Of a DNA stretch of 64,000 nt, positions 36,072 through 48,330 are shown in pieces. The translations under genes were made by a program, and so were the position numbers. The first letter of the stretch is position 1; the number at the start of each line of letters is the position of its first letter. The notes beneath the pieces are model-generated. The model had not been told where the DNA came from. It did no database searches and saw only the letters and a program-made list of their open reading frames with translations. Source of the DNA: Anarhynchus alexandrinus (Eukaryota; Chordata; Aves; Charadriiformes; Charadriidae); assembly GCA_008711295.1 (NCBI GenBank), contig VUYV01000758.1, positions 1 to 64,000 of the forward strand. The letters run 5' to 3'.

Positions 36072-38844
36072 CAAACCCCTCCCTTGGTGCTGGAGCAGAG
36101 GATGTGGCTGGAGCGTGGATGTGGCCTGAGGAGCTGTCGGGGCTGAGCCACGAGGATCCCCTGGAGGATCTGCAGTAAGGACACAGATGGATGTTGAATC
36201 TCTCCAGACCTGCAGCTCCCAAACTGAGCTCCCCAAACTCACTGTGTCGCTGTGCTCTGAGCCCGAGCCAGGATGAGGGCGGTACGGGGGCAACTGCCTG
36301 CTCAAGGGATGTTGCCCAGGCACTCGGCGAAAGCAGTTCTGCAGCAGAAGCGTTGGGTGGAGGGAGGAAACTCTTTGGTCTGCACCGTGGCAGGACCTGA
36401 ACGTTGGAGCAGAGCATGTCTCTGTGATGTTCTGACCTTCCTGACCTGTGTGACATAGCCCTACACGGTGTCTGCTCCACACCGAGCTCCCTCCCTCCTG
36501 CCACCAGTGACACGCCGGCGCTGCGGCTCCTGGTGGCTGTTCCCAGTGAACGGGACCTCTCCCCTGTCTTTGATTCTCAAAAAAATGTGCCTTTCCCTGA
36601 AAGAACCTGGCCATCTCTTTCTATGTCTGTCTACATGGTCAATCAGGAGCTGGCAGCAGCTCTCTGCTTTGGTGTTCACCAAAAGCGTGGTTTCTTCACA
36701 AGCAGCACAAAGCAGCAGCTTTGGTATGAGCTTTCTTTGCAAGGAGGTGACCATCCTGGAACATCCCTCATGGATCCGTCCTCTCCGGAGTTTGTCTCGC
36801 AGTCAGTGGCCGGGCTGTCTGATCAGGACTTGGGTTATTTCTACGCAGACTGGAGGAAGCAGAACCCAAACCACCTCCTGGGCCGGTTCGGCTGCATCGG
36901 GTGAGGCTCAGGCTCGGGGCTGCGCTTTGAGATGTGTCCCGTTAGACCGGTGAGAGCAATCCTAATGCAGTCCTCCTCGGAGGGCACATGTTGTGGAGAT
37001 TAGGCTACTGTGTTCAACAGCATTGAGGGCATTAGATAAATCCTCCTGCTAGAGCGGCCTCTCCTCTGCTTTCCCTGGGCAGGGCCAGGACAACGTCCTT
37101 CGCTGCTCCCAGTGCCACCAGCGCTGATCCTGTTGCAGACTGAGTTCTAGCTCACGGTGGTCGATGGGTGGCCCCCAAGCCCATGGCTGCAAATGGGTCT
37201 CCCAGGCTGCTCGAAGCTCCCAAAGGGCTGTCCCTGCTGGGAGCAGAGGCTGCTGGTGTCTGAAGGGATATTCTCCAAAGCTGTTCCTCAACCCTGGACA
37301 TCTCTGCGGGTCACGGACCCGTCCTCTCTCCCTCTGGTCTGCTGCGGTTCCAGCACCAGAGATGAAGCTGGAAGGCGAGATCCCTAAGGTCCCCGTGGCT
37401 GTGGGTGGCAGAACAAGGACCGTTCCTGGTGGGGGTCCTCCAGCAAGGAGCTGACGTGCAGCTGGGACATCTCTTGTGGCATCAGAAGAGCTCAGCTCCC
37501 CGTCAGCGCGCTGGCGGCTGAACCCCTGAGCATCCTTGCTCTGCCAGGGCGGGCGATGATATGAGTTTATGGTACCCAGTACCCTGAGAGGTGCCGGCTG
37601 GTCAGGTCAGCGTCTTGGCTGCCAGCAGTTATTTTGGAAGAGGCCTCAGAAAGGCAGGCTCTGCTCTGTATCCCAAGGATCGCGCTCCTTGTGCAGTTCA
37701 TCCCCTTCCCTTCCCAGCCAAATACTGCTCGACAAACGAGTATCGCTTCCCTCTGAGAAAATGAAGGCGATTTGACTGCAGGGCTTAAATCCGGTCTAAA
37801 ATGTACGAGGATCTGTCTGCTGATGGGGAACATCTGGTCTGTGACCTTCACGCCCGAGGAGGTGTGAAACAGCTCTTTGGAGGTAGCTCGGCAGCAGGCA
37901 GGATGCCTTACAGTGGCTCGTTATCGCTGCCGAGTGGAGCCCTGGGCGAGGTCCCAGAGACCTTTGGCCATTGCTGGGGGCTGCCCGCTGTGGCTCAGCG
38001 GTGGTCGAGGGGGTCCAAGTTGAGGTGGAGGTGGGAGAGATGCTGTCACCCGGTGTAGTCTTCCTGCCAGGCGCTGAGACGGATCCCACGGGAGCACCAG
38101 CGATGTAACAGCGCTTCTCCCCTTGCTTCACTTCTCAACAACCCTGCTCGGCCCCCGAGGAGTGACCCACACGGTTTTTGTGTCCCCCAGTAGCTCCGTA
38201 CCCCGGTCCCTTCCAAGCATCCCACCTGGGCCATGGCACAGGGAGAAGGAAGGAGGGATGAGTCACAGAGTCCCCGTTGCTGGAAATAGCATCTCTTCTT
38301 CTGCCTGCCCATCGTTGCCCAGCCCGTGGCTCCGACTCGCTTTTTGGGACTCGGTTTATTACAGCTTGAATTTTTAATCTGTTAATAATCTAACCTGTCA
38401 CTCAAAGAAGGAGACGGGTGAGGGAAAAAGGCAAAGGGACCGCTCTTCTGCTGCACAGCGTGGGCCCGAAGCTCAGCCCGTGCAAGAGGAAGAGGGGCTC
38501 ATAAAAATATGATTAGATTTACTCTGCCTCATTTCAAACCAGAGCGCGCTCGTAATTCACGGTGACAGAGGAGGGTTCGGCGGGCGGAGACCCCACTGAT
38601 AGACGTTTGGGTAACCACTTTCAATTAGGAATTTCTTGGCAGGGTCCCAACTTTGTGTCAAACTCTTCTGGGCTGCGTTTTGGCCGGGTCAGCTTCATAT
38701 GTGTAATTGAGTCCCTGCTGAGCAGCGAGGCGGGAGGGTTGCCTTTGCTCGCAGGGAAGGTGGAGGACTGTCCCTGACAGCCTGCGAAGGAGGAGCATAT
38801 CACGCCCAGCGTAGAAAACTGCCTTCTAGCTGAGTTTTTCCATT

Positions 38845-38860
38845 AAAAAAAAAAAAAAAA
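38845..38860. repeat. A16 homopolymer
   Basis: A run of 16 A. The sequence before it is not a recognisable retroposed gene copy, so it is recorded as a homopolymer only. Confidence 0.8.
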
Positions 38861-41180
38861 GCAGTTTTTTTGGAATCCACTGGATTTGGGCTTAAAAGAA
38901 AATATTTTCTCAAGATGTACGCCAAATGAAAAAATAGGATGAATCCAAGGTGTCCTTCTCCCACCTCTCCAGGCCAGTGTCCAAGGTCCAGCCATCCCCA
39001 CCCTGGTGGAGCCAGGGTGAGACGGCACGAGCGCAGGGACTGCTGCAACCGCTGCATCCGTGCCATCTCTCCCGGCACGGCGGGAGGGCCGGACAGCCCG
39101 TGGCTCCCCCGGTTCTCGCTCCCCGCCGGCCGGGATGTGGCTGAGCTGGAGCAGGCTCTCGCCTTAGCTCCGCTTCAGCATCCGCGGAAAAATTTTAAAG
39201 CCCGTTTTATGGCAGGCAGATCTGGCCTGAAAGCTTTTCTCCCTCCCCAGAGATTTCAATGAGAAAGTCATTATTTTCTTGATTTTTGTTGACGCTCTGT
39301 GTAAGAGTTGCCATGGCTCTCACCCGGCACACCTCTCCTGGCCGGGAAGTCGGGGGACTGGGACGGGGAAGGCGCAAGGCACAGCTGCTGCCATCGCCGG
39401 CCGGGGCCGGGCAGGGACATGGGGACATGGCTGCGCCCAGGGACATGCCAGGGCACAGGCACCTCCGCAGCCATCGCCTGTCCTCTGCACCATGGGCAAG
39501 AGCGGTGCCCCCCCATTCCTGTTTCACCCCTCTCTTGCTGTGATGCCTTTTTCCCATTTCCCGAGCTGTTTCACACCATTTTGCCGCAAAGCCCCACATT
39601 TTTTCCATATCTTTTCCCAGACAGGACTCCGGGTATCCTGAGCGTGCTGAAGTTTCACGGACCATTAGGATATGGGAAAGATGTCCCCATCGGCTGGGTT
39701 CACCGCTCCGGGCTGCCGAAGGAGCGGAGAGTGAATTACGAGCGGGCTCGGAGCCGGGCTGCAGCTTCCAGCGCGGATGGGATTACTCGGGATGGAGCCG
39801 GTGAGGAAGCTCAGGGGATGCAGCTCTCTCGGAGGCGCCGGGACCCCCATCTCCGGTCGCTGCCGCTCTGTGGCTGCCTGTCCCGGGGGACCAGCGCTGC
39901 AGAGCCCAGGGGCTTTGGTTGCTGCACTCAGAGGGACTGTTCTCCTCGTTACGGGGTCTGTGGCCCGCGGGGGCAGCCCCTAAACCCCCCTCTGCCCCTG
40001 GCACCGCTCAGCGCCCTCCTTAATTAATTTTGCAGACTACACAGCCGTTTTTGATGAAAAACATCCCACAAAAAGCCAATGAACAGTCACCAAGCAACAC
40101 TGCGGCCTCTTTTAATGATATTTTCTTTGTGGTTTTGGTTTGGAATATCTTTCTCTTATATGAAGAATGAAGCCTCCTCTTGGACTGAAATGATTCGACT
40201 TTATTCCCTCCCTTTTCTTGCGTTCCTAAATGCTCAGCTCCGGCACCTGGGACTCGAGAGGAGTTTTAAACTGACCGCAGCAGGGCTGGGATGTGACCTC
40301 TTTACCTGTTTCCCTCCCGCCATCTTCTGCACCGTCCTTGCTTGTGCCACTTCTGATGCATCCGCATCCTCAGTTCCTTTGGCACGTGGCGCTCGGGTTT
40401 TGTGAGGGGACGATTCCCAGCTCTGTTTGCAGCGAGCACGGGGGAACCACTGCTGTAAGCGAGAAGGATTCGTCCCATCTCGAGCTGGGACGTGGCATTC
40501 ATGTTCATCAGCACTTTCACCAGGTCTAATCTTGCGGTCGCACCCTCCAGGGAGGGTGTTTTATCCAGCACGATATATATGAGCCAGCCCCAGGCACGCT
40601 TCTTCCCTGGACCGTTCCAGCTCCTTCCAGTATGGTTGTATTTTATCTGTGAAGCTCTATAAGGATTTTGTTCCGTCATCCTGGAATTTTTATGACTCCT
40701 TTGTGTGTATATAATGCGATTACCCTGGAACAGAGAGAAATTAATCATCGTTCCTTTGTTAGTTTTCAGGAATTTTTAATGTCTATGTTTTTGTTCATCT
40801 GTCATGTCCAAATGTGGGGTCCATGGGCTATTTGACATTTAAAATTACTTAATTGCTTAGATTTCCCCCCTCAGTGTTTATGGACACTTGTTCGTAGTAA
40901 TTTTGAGCGTGACATTATGTACCACGTCTTTGCTGGCTGGTTCCAATTTTTCACTCCATCCGAGTGGTTCACAACATCTCCTCTTGCTATAGATCACATC
41001 TCTGGACTCCCTCATCTCCCAAAGGGCCGACGGGGCAAGCGAGGCTGCGAGAGGTGGCCTAGAGCAACACCAACCTCCAGCGCATCCCTCCCTGTGCCGA
41101 GTGATGTGGGAACCCAGGGCCTTTAATGGCTCTTTGACGACGTCTGCATGAGGAAGATATCTGAGGTGTCATCACACAGT

Positions 41181-41639
41181 GTGAGGCCACAACTGGAATA
41201 TTGTGTCCAGTTCTGGGCTCCCCAGTTCAAAAGGGACAGGGAACTGCTGGAGAGAGTCCAGCGTAGGGCAACTCAGATGATGGAGGGACTGGAGCATCTC
41301 CCGTATGAGGAGAGGCTGAGAGCGCTGGGACTCTTTAGCCTGGAGGAGAGAAGGCTGAGGGGAGACCTTATTATGGCGTACCAGTATCTAAAGGGTGGGT
41401 TGAAGGAGGATGGAGCCAGACTCTTTCCAGTGGTTCCCAGTGACAGGACGAGGGGCAACGGGCACAAGTTGGAACATAGGAAGTTCCATTCAAATACACA
41501 GACAAACTTCTTTCTGGTTGGGGTGGCAGAGCAGTGGCACAGGCTGCCCAGGGGGGTGGGGGAGTGCCCTTCTCTGGAGACTTTCAAGCCCCACCTGGAT
41601 GCAGTCCTGAGTGATGTGCTCCGGGCAGTCCTGCTTTAG
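41181..41639 (+). pseudogene. C-terminal remnant of CR1 reverse-transcriptase ORF
   Basis: In one uninterrupted frame ending at TAG (41637-41639) this encodes about 152 residues of the CR1 ORF2 tail. Landmarks in order are [63 protein letters not shown], and HRLPRGVGECPSLETFK. In the full element this tail lies downstream of the catalytic reverse-transcriptase domain, so the endonuclease and the catalytic aspartates are absent and no activity is expected. An in-frame ATG at 41148 lies in unrelated flanking sequence, so no true start exists. The open frame suggests a moderately young copy or chance survival over a short length. Confidence 0.9.
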
Positions 41640-41704
41640 CAGGGGAGTGGGACAGGATGATCTCTAGAGGTCCCTTCCAACTCTGAAAATACCGTGATTC
41701 CGTG
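41181..41704 (+). mobile_element. 5'-truncated CR1 retrotransposon copy
   Basis: CR1 LINE 3' portion. Similarity starts abruptly at GTGAGGCCACAACTGGAATA and runs through the C-terminal reverse-transcriptase ORF into the 3' UTR signature (GAGGTCCCTTCCAACTCTG) and a decayed octamer end (GTGATTCCGTG). Its reading frame is still open over the whole coding part, unlike the copy at 17.5 kb. It is truncated at the 5' end and cannot be autonomous. Confidence 0.96.
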
Positions 41705-42510
41705 TCCCGTACTCGTTCTCCGGCCGGGCTGTAGATGCCACGCAGGATCAGGACGAGGTGCCCGTGGTACCTGGTAACAGCTGGTTTTGGCCCCAAGCCT
41801 GGGAGCAGGCTCGCTCAGCAGCTCTCCTCTGCCAAATCTCTCATTTTCGGGGACTGCTGCCTCTTTCACAAGTCTCCGCTCTCTGCAGCGGGCAGAGCGG
41901 CTGGGTGCTGCTCCTCTCTCTGCTTCCCCACCTCTTGCATGAAGGACCGCCCTGGGTGACCCTGTGCGGGGCATCCCGGGTCTGCACTGGGAAGGTGCTA
42001 ATCACGGGGGCAGGAATTGCCCTTTGGGGCCCTGAACTGTCCCTGGTTTGCCTGGGTCACTGTTGGTAGGTTGCTTCACCACAGCAGGCCTTCATCTCCA
42101 TAGGGCCACCGCACCGGAGCTGCCTTTAATCAGGAGAGACTTGAGGTCACAGGTGATCCTTTCTCACCTCCCAGAAGATGCTCAGAGGGACGGGAGGCCA
42201 AGTGCACGTTGGAAATGAGGTCAGGCTTCATCTCCCCATGGAGACAAGGTAGAGCTCAGCCTCGCCTGCTCCCTCCCCGTCAGCCCAGGGCAGGACTGGT
42301 TCCAGCACCCTCCCACCTTGCAGCCAAAAGGCTCTTGTAAAACATCTTGTGTTTCGCCAGCCGTCCGCTGCGAGGCCAGAGCTGGGTGGTTGCACAGCCG
42401 TTTCCCTGTGCCCATCATCTGTCCCCTGCTCGCGCGCCTCAAAGGCAGCTCTGAAAGTGTGCAAGTCCATGCTGCGACAGGCAACGCTTTGATTAGCATC
42501 CCTCCTGGTC
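41705..42510. other. Unique noncoding sequence between two CR1 copies
   Basis: Roughly 800 bp of GC-moderate unique sequence separates two CR1 fragments of opposite orientation. No gene or RNA is seen in it. Confidence 0.45.
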
Positions 42511-42770
42511 ATAGGATCGTCAAATGGTTGGAGTTAGAAGGGACCTTGAAGATCATCCAGTTCCAACCATGGGCAGGGACACCTCCCACCAGCCCAGGTT
42601 GCTCCAAGCCCCGTCCAACCCGGCCTTGAACACCTCCAGGGATGGGGCAGCCACAGCTTCTCTGGGCAACCTGCGCCAGGGGCTCACCACCCTCACAGCA
42701 AAAAATTTCTTCCTCGTATCTAATCTAAATCCCCTCTCTCTCATTTTGAAGCCATCACCCAAAGTCCTGG
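42511..42770 (-). mobile_element. 5'-truncated CR1 copy, inverted
   Basis: It begins with a decayed octamer end (ATAGGATCGTCAAATGG) and the 3' UTR signature GTTAGAAGGGACCTTGAAG. It then runs backwards through the coding tail. On the minus strand the landmark [20 protein letters not shown] is readable (about 42620-42680). Similarity fades near 42770. Together with the + copy 800 bp to the left this makes a tail-to-tail CR1 pair. Confidence 0.93.
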
Positions 42771-45197
42771 TGCATCCCTGTGAGATGCCCAGGTGGGCAT
42801 CCTTTTCAGGTACCCAGGTGTGCATCCTGCTCGGGCTCCTCTTGCAGCTGCAACCAGGAAAGGCTGGAAAAGCAAAGGGGAATCCGCGGGCTCTGCTCGC
42901 AGCTCGCTGTCGGCCGGCGAGACATCAGCCTGGGGCCGGTTTAAACCCCGGTGGATCCAGGGCAGCTTGACTGGTCAAGAGGAGGCAGCCAAGCCCAATA
43001 CGAGCAACTCCCAAACCTCCTTCATGAGCCAGAGGCTCCCTGTTATGCTCTGGCTTTCGCTTCCTCGGGATTTGAGGCAGAAGGTGCTGGTACCAACCCT
43101 GCTAGATGCAGCAGGGTGAGGCGTGGGGACAGGCAGGCGCTGGCTGCAGGGACAGCCGGACAGACTGACATTTGGGCTCTTAGCAAACACTGCGGGATGG
43201 ATGGAAATGGCATATCACTAACGGCGTTACGCACGTCATTAGGAAAACATTAGTTAAAACAAAAGATGCAAATGGTACCAGGCTGTGCTTTCCGAGCCCT
43301 CTGCAGAGCCTTTGCGACGTCACGCGCTTTTGCTGTGCCTCTGTAATGGCTTCGACGCTTTCTTGGGCACGTTTGCTCCTGCTCCGTTGAGGCTGTTTTG
43401 CATTAAATTGTTTGTTTAGCAGCTACTGGGATTTTGGCAGGACAGCTGCTGCCTTCTGCGGGATGCAGAGCAGGAGGGTGTCGTGCGGTGCGGCTCTGCG
43501 GAGCAGCCAGGCGCGTCAAGGTGAAGCCTCCTCGTTTCGGGGAGAAGAGCGACTGCTCATGGCTGCTGCTCAGCCCGCTGGTCCCACCATCTCGCAGCAG
43601 CACCCTGTGAGCTCGGGCCGGGCGGTCTTTGTGGCAGGGGCACCTCTGTGGTTCCTGCCGGGGCTGTGGGCACCTGGGGCAACTGTGGGCCATGCTCCGT
43701 AGACCGCTGCGGGGAAGGTCTCCTGATGGGGCAAGGTCACCCAGATCCCAGACCCCCAGCCAAACCCCCCAGACCCGACGTGCGCTAAAGAAAACAATCC
43801 CAGCGTATTAATGCTTGCAAAAACAAACACGAGGAAGACAGGAGAAGGAATGAGCCAGCCATTAAGGGAGTGCTGAGCCTCTCCTCTCTAGACCTTCAAT
43901 CCCTCCATTTCCCATGCCCGTGGCCTCCCTGAACGCCCCGTGCCGAGAGCAGCCTCTGCCGATGTCTTCAGCTGTGCCCTAGCAGGGCTGTCCCAGCGTG
44001 GTTTGCTTTCGAAGGGGCACCCACGCCCTTCCCAAAGCCAGATTTGCCTCTTTTTCGTGGTCTTTTCAGCATCTCCAGCACTCACATTGCAACGCAACAT
44101 CCTGATTTCCAACGGGGCAAAGCTCTGCTTGGGTGGGAGAGCGCCGAGAGGAGCCACCACCGAGGGAGACACGACGCGGCCGCGGGAGACGCTGCAGGAT
44201 CAGCAGCTCAGCGTGCCTCCTGGGGCCTTGCAAGGGTTCTCACCTCTCCTGCTCAGCACTTCTCAATGATTTTTATTTTTTTTTTTAATTTTAGGGGATG
44301 CCAGCAACTGATTTTAGGCGGTTCCTGAGCCCAACAAGTACAGTCAGACTAACGTTGCAGCCCGTGGCAGCTGGAAGAGGTTAGCCCCGGCACGCACGTC
44401 AGCATCGCGTTTCTCCATGCTTAGGAAGAGGAGGTGATGCAAACGACGTGTACTCAGCCCACTCGCCCTGGGAGCATCCGTGGTTCCAGATCCTGCAGAG
44501 AGACGCGTCTGAGGGTGTCCCTGGGTGTGCAATTTGCCGTGGGACTGGCGTGGCGGGTCCAGAACGACACCAGAGGTGGCTGGGGAAGGAATGATGGAAA
44601 TCCCGACGTCCCACGGCAAAGAAGGCAGCCGGTGAGCAGCACAAAAATCAAGCAGCACTGTGCCTGACTTCATGCCAAGGTAACGCCTCACCAGAGCCCG
44701 TTTCCTGCTGAGCTGGGTGAGGATGGTGGGGTGGTGAAGGCACACCTGGAGGTGACAGATCCAAACTCCCGTGCAGGGCAGGGCCTCACTTCGGTTGCTC
44801 AGGGCCTTGTCCTGGGAAGTTTTCACCATCTCCAAGGTTGCCCAGCCTCTCTGGGAGCTGGCCGGGAAGGACTGATGGAGGAGAGGCTGAGTAAGGGCGA
44901 GTTGGCCCTGGCTCCAGCGGCCGCCTGGTCCCTAGGAGACACCCGGAGATGGAGGGGGTGCAGGTCCGGGGGTGCGTGCCCGCAGCTCTGCCCGCTGCTG
45001 AGGCTGAAGGACCTGCTCCCTGAGGTCCAAGCAGGCAGGAGCGGGGGGCTCCAGCCCCTCCGTGCAGGAACCTGCCAGGTAAAAGCCGATGCTGAGCATA
45101 GCACGAGCCGCCGGCGCAGCGCTGCCAACGCTCGGGGCGTGGATGTGATGGGGAGCACTGGGAGGCCACCTCCACCCCAGTTTGCATCTGTGTGTTC

Positions 45198-45239
45198 AAG
45201 GGTGCTTAAAGGGTGTTTAAGGGTGTTTAGGTCTGTTTA
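45198..45239. repeat. Short tandem repeat, AAGGGTGTTT-like unit
   Basis: About four imperfect copies of a 10-12 bp unit (AAGGGTGCTTA, AAGGGTGTTTA, AGGGTGTTTA, GGTCTGTTTA). It is not the telomere repeat. No function is visible. Confidence 0.7.
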
Positions 45240-46076
45240 GAACTCACCCTCCTCCCTGGGACTGCGACAGGCGAGGGAGCCCACATAGGAGATGCTCTGC
45301 CAGCGGCGTGGTCCCGAAGCTGCCCCACGATGGGTGGCACGGCTGGAGCTGGAGGGGACCCGTGGCCTCCCTGCCTGTCACCCCGGGGTGCCCCTGAGTG
45401 CCGCCGCTCGGGATTTGCTGCTGAGGAGGAGTCGCTGCGTGCGGCGAGTTGTGAGCATTCTCAGCTCTGCTCACTGGGCTGCCTCGGGGACGAGCCACCA
45501 CGCTGGCGTGTGCCTGCCCTGCGTCCTGCTCAGGCACCGCTGGCGCTGGTGCCATCGGGCGGCATCCTGAGCTGGGGAGATGAAGGCCTTTGCGCAACAG
45601 TATCCTCCCGGCTCTGCACCGGAGATGCAATGGGGAAGGCCTGAAAAACGCCTTCGAGCCCCAGTCCTGCAAGAGGGGTCCTGGAGACGCGCAGCTGGAT
45701 GGAAGCAGACACATCTGTGTTGTATTCCCCGCTCGGCTCCAGCCCCACCGCTCGGGCTGGGCTCCTTCCTCCCCGCTCCGGGCTGCTCCGTCCCCCCCGC
45801 CGTGGCCGGAGGACTTCTGGAGGCAGAGTTGGGCTTTCTTCCCCCCCTCCCCGGGTACACAGAGCCACCCCTGCAGCCCCAGAGGTCGGGGATGGCCGGA
45901 GGATTTCTGTGGTGCTGTTTCACCCCATTTTTGAGATTATTCCTTTTTTTCCTTTTGGGTGATTAAATCCAAAGACGGCTCACGTGCTCGCAGCCCTCGC
46001 TTGCTGCGCGTTGCCCAGAGCACCGGCGCTACTCCACGTACCGGTCTCCTCCTGGAGCAGTGGGCAGAGTCGGTGG

Positions 46077-46162
46077 GTCCGATACGGGCTGGGTCTGGGT
46101 CCGATACGGGCTGGGTCTGGGTCCGATACGGGCTGGGTCTGGGTCCGATACAGGCTGGTTCC
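46077..46162. repeat. 22-bp tandem repeat, about 4 copies
   Basis: GATACGGGCTGG starts at 46081, 46103 and 46125, with a variant copy at 46147, an exact 22-base period. The first three copies are identical and the fourth carries one change (GATACAGG). Near-identity implies recent expansion, so the locus is probably polymorphic. Confidence 0.92.
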
Positions 46163-48330
46163 ACCCCAAAACTGTCCCAAGGGATGGGTGTGGGTGTTCC
46201 TCCTGCTCCGCTCCGGTCAGACCTGCCACCCCCAGCATGGGACCCACCGTCCCCATAGCCGGTGGCAGTTTAGCTTGTCGTTAATCTGTCCCCAAACCCA
46301 AGCACGCCTCCCCCGTCCAAGCTACCTCCCCACCTGTCAGTCAATTAGCTTCACTCTTTGTTTTCTCCCCGCTGCTTTCCCACAAATATCTGTATAAACA
46401 GGATTTCTCTTTTGCAGTTTTCCAATTGGAACTATTCTATTCTTGGGATCTTTGTTTGTTTGTTTGTTCTGTGAAATTTGGAATAGTTTCCAGGAAAGCT
46501 GAAACCTTTCCAGCCCGCGGCGAGGTGCCTGGGGTGCCCCAGCCGGGACGCACGTGCCTGCCTCCCCCGGCACCCCGGCCGGCACACGCCGCCTGCCCCG
46601 ACCTGCACCCCTCCGCCTTGCACAACAGCAAACGGAAAACACGGATCGCATTTCTTCCAAAACCTGCCACAAAACAAACCCGGTGCCACTTCGAGGGAGC
46701 TGGAGAAAGGGAGGGTTTAAGGGAAATATTTATGTGCGATGGAAAGAGATCATTAAGGCGAGCTTCGCAGCGGTGCCTGTCTGCGCCTATTGCCACTTTC
46801 CCGCAGCAGAAAGCTTCACCCCGCTCTAAATCTGGGACTACGGCATCCGCCGGTGCTTGCAAAGAGGCTACGACAAGAGCCCAGAGAGGCAGGGGCTGTC
46901 GGTACCCACAAGCTGGCTGTTAACTCTGAAGACTAATGATGTCAGGGTAAACAGCAGCAAGAACTGTCTTGTTTCTAACCAAGCCCGCCAGAAGGAGTGA
47001 TGATACTTTCCATTTTGTTTTGTAAACTAAACTGCCTTTCTGTGGTCGTGCCTGAGGTGACTGTCATTGCCCACCCGCAAGGAGCCAGGGGAGCAATGGG
47101 GATTTTTGAATCAGTGCCACTGGCCCCGGGGTGAGGATATGGGGATGAATGAGGCTGGAAAAGTGTTTGTCCTATTAGCAGGCAGTTGACAAGTGGAAGA
47201 GGTGAAGCGGGGGGGAGGATGTCCCTCGCTCTTTCGAGCGTCCCCTCCAAGGCCCCAGGCATCAGCTGTGGGTGCTGCCGTGGCCCTTCCCACCGGGGGG
47301 TTCGGTCCCCCCCAGAAGAACCCCTCTGATCTCGGCTGGGCTGAGGGACGGCAGCACTTCAAGCGTGCAGAGTCCCAGATTTGCCTTAAATTAAAAGTTG
47401 TGTCTTGGGGGATTTAAATGCCTTGACATTGCTCTCTGTATCGCTGACCTGGATTTATTTATTATTAGAAATAACTGCTCCCAACTTTGCCATATCAGAG
47501 CATTACTGCAGCTGGGGCAGGGGACAGGAGCTTGGAGCTGGGATGTTTGTCACCCCGGTCCCTCATTGTCCCCAACCCTGCCCGAGCCCTGTGTGGCCAG
47601 GACAAACTGTAGGGATCCGTTCCATGTTTGGCATACAAGGCTGGGAAATACCATCATCTCTGGGCTGCTCCAAACTGTGTCTTTCTCTTCTGCAAACCAA
47701 GAAGTTGCCAGAGAAAAGAAACCTTTGGGATTAGATAAAGAGATACAACTGCAAAATAAAACACTTTACACATGGAGAGCATTAGTTTTTAACTGATAAA
47801 GTGTAATTTAGTAAGAATCTTCTGGGGAATATGATGCACCCCTGGGATTTTTAGCTTTGACCAACATAAACGGCGAAGTTTCAGTTTACCTGGATGCACC
47901 CTTTTTCGACGGGGACTTCAGGCATCTCCAGCGTCGGGGTGACTGGTCCCGAGAGCTGGGAGCTGTGGGGCTGTGCAGCCAGGCTCATTTCTGTGCCGCG
48001 CCTGAGCCGGGCTGGTACATGGCACAGGGACCGCGTGTGCAATGTGGGCGAATCCAGTCTAACAATTTGGTTCTCACACAGAAAGTGCAAAAACACCCCT
48101 CATAGCCGGACAAATAGTTCCACGTGTTCATCAGCATCGATCTCCAGCCGGTCCCATGCCTGAGCGGTGATCCTGCCGTGCTCCTGGTGTGTCCTCAGTC
48201 TGCAAAGCCGCAACGGGAAAAGCCCTGCTGGAAAGCTAGAGATTACCGTGCCGCAAAGCCGTTGACAGCACAGCGTGCCCCTGCTGAGACCAGTCGGAGA
48301 GGTGACTTAAATGATGCCCTCAATTATCAT

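Larger units (their letters stand above)
34641..41180. other. Unique noncoding sequence, no gene seen
   Basis: About 6.5 kb without a recognised exon, RNA gene or interspersed repeat. Minor items: a degenerate AATTAAATC-type tandem patch at 36011-36071, an A16 run at 38845-38860, and AT-rich patches at 38340-38560 and 40030-40200. A longer AT-rich patch at 40600-40920 could be regulatory. The open frames 34632-35360 (+) and 36533-36904 (+) match no family I know. Confidence 0.4.
42771..48330. other. GC-rich noncoding sequence with small tandem repeats, no gene seen
   Basis: GC content and CpG rise here compared with the left half. Tandem patches at 45198-45239 and 46077-46162 are listed separately, and a (TTTG)4-like run lies at 46451-46468. 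Open frames up to about 180 codons overlap on both strands and show no known domain. Nothing supports an exon. Confidence 0.4.
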
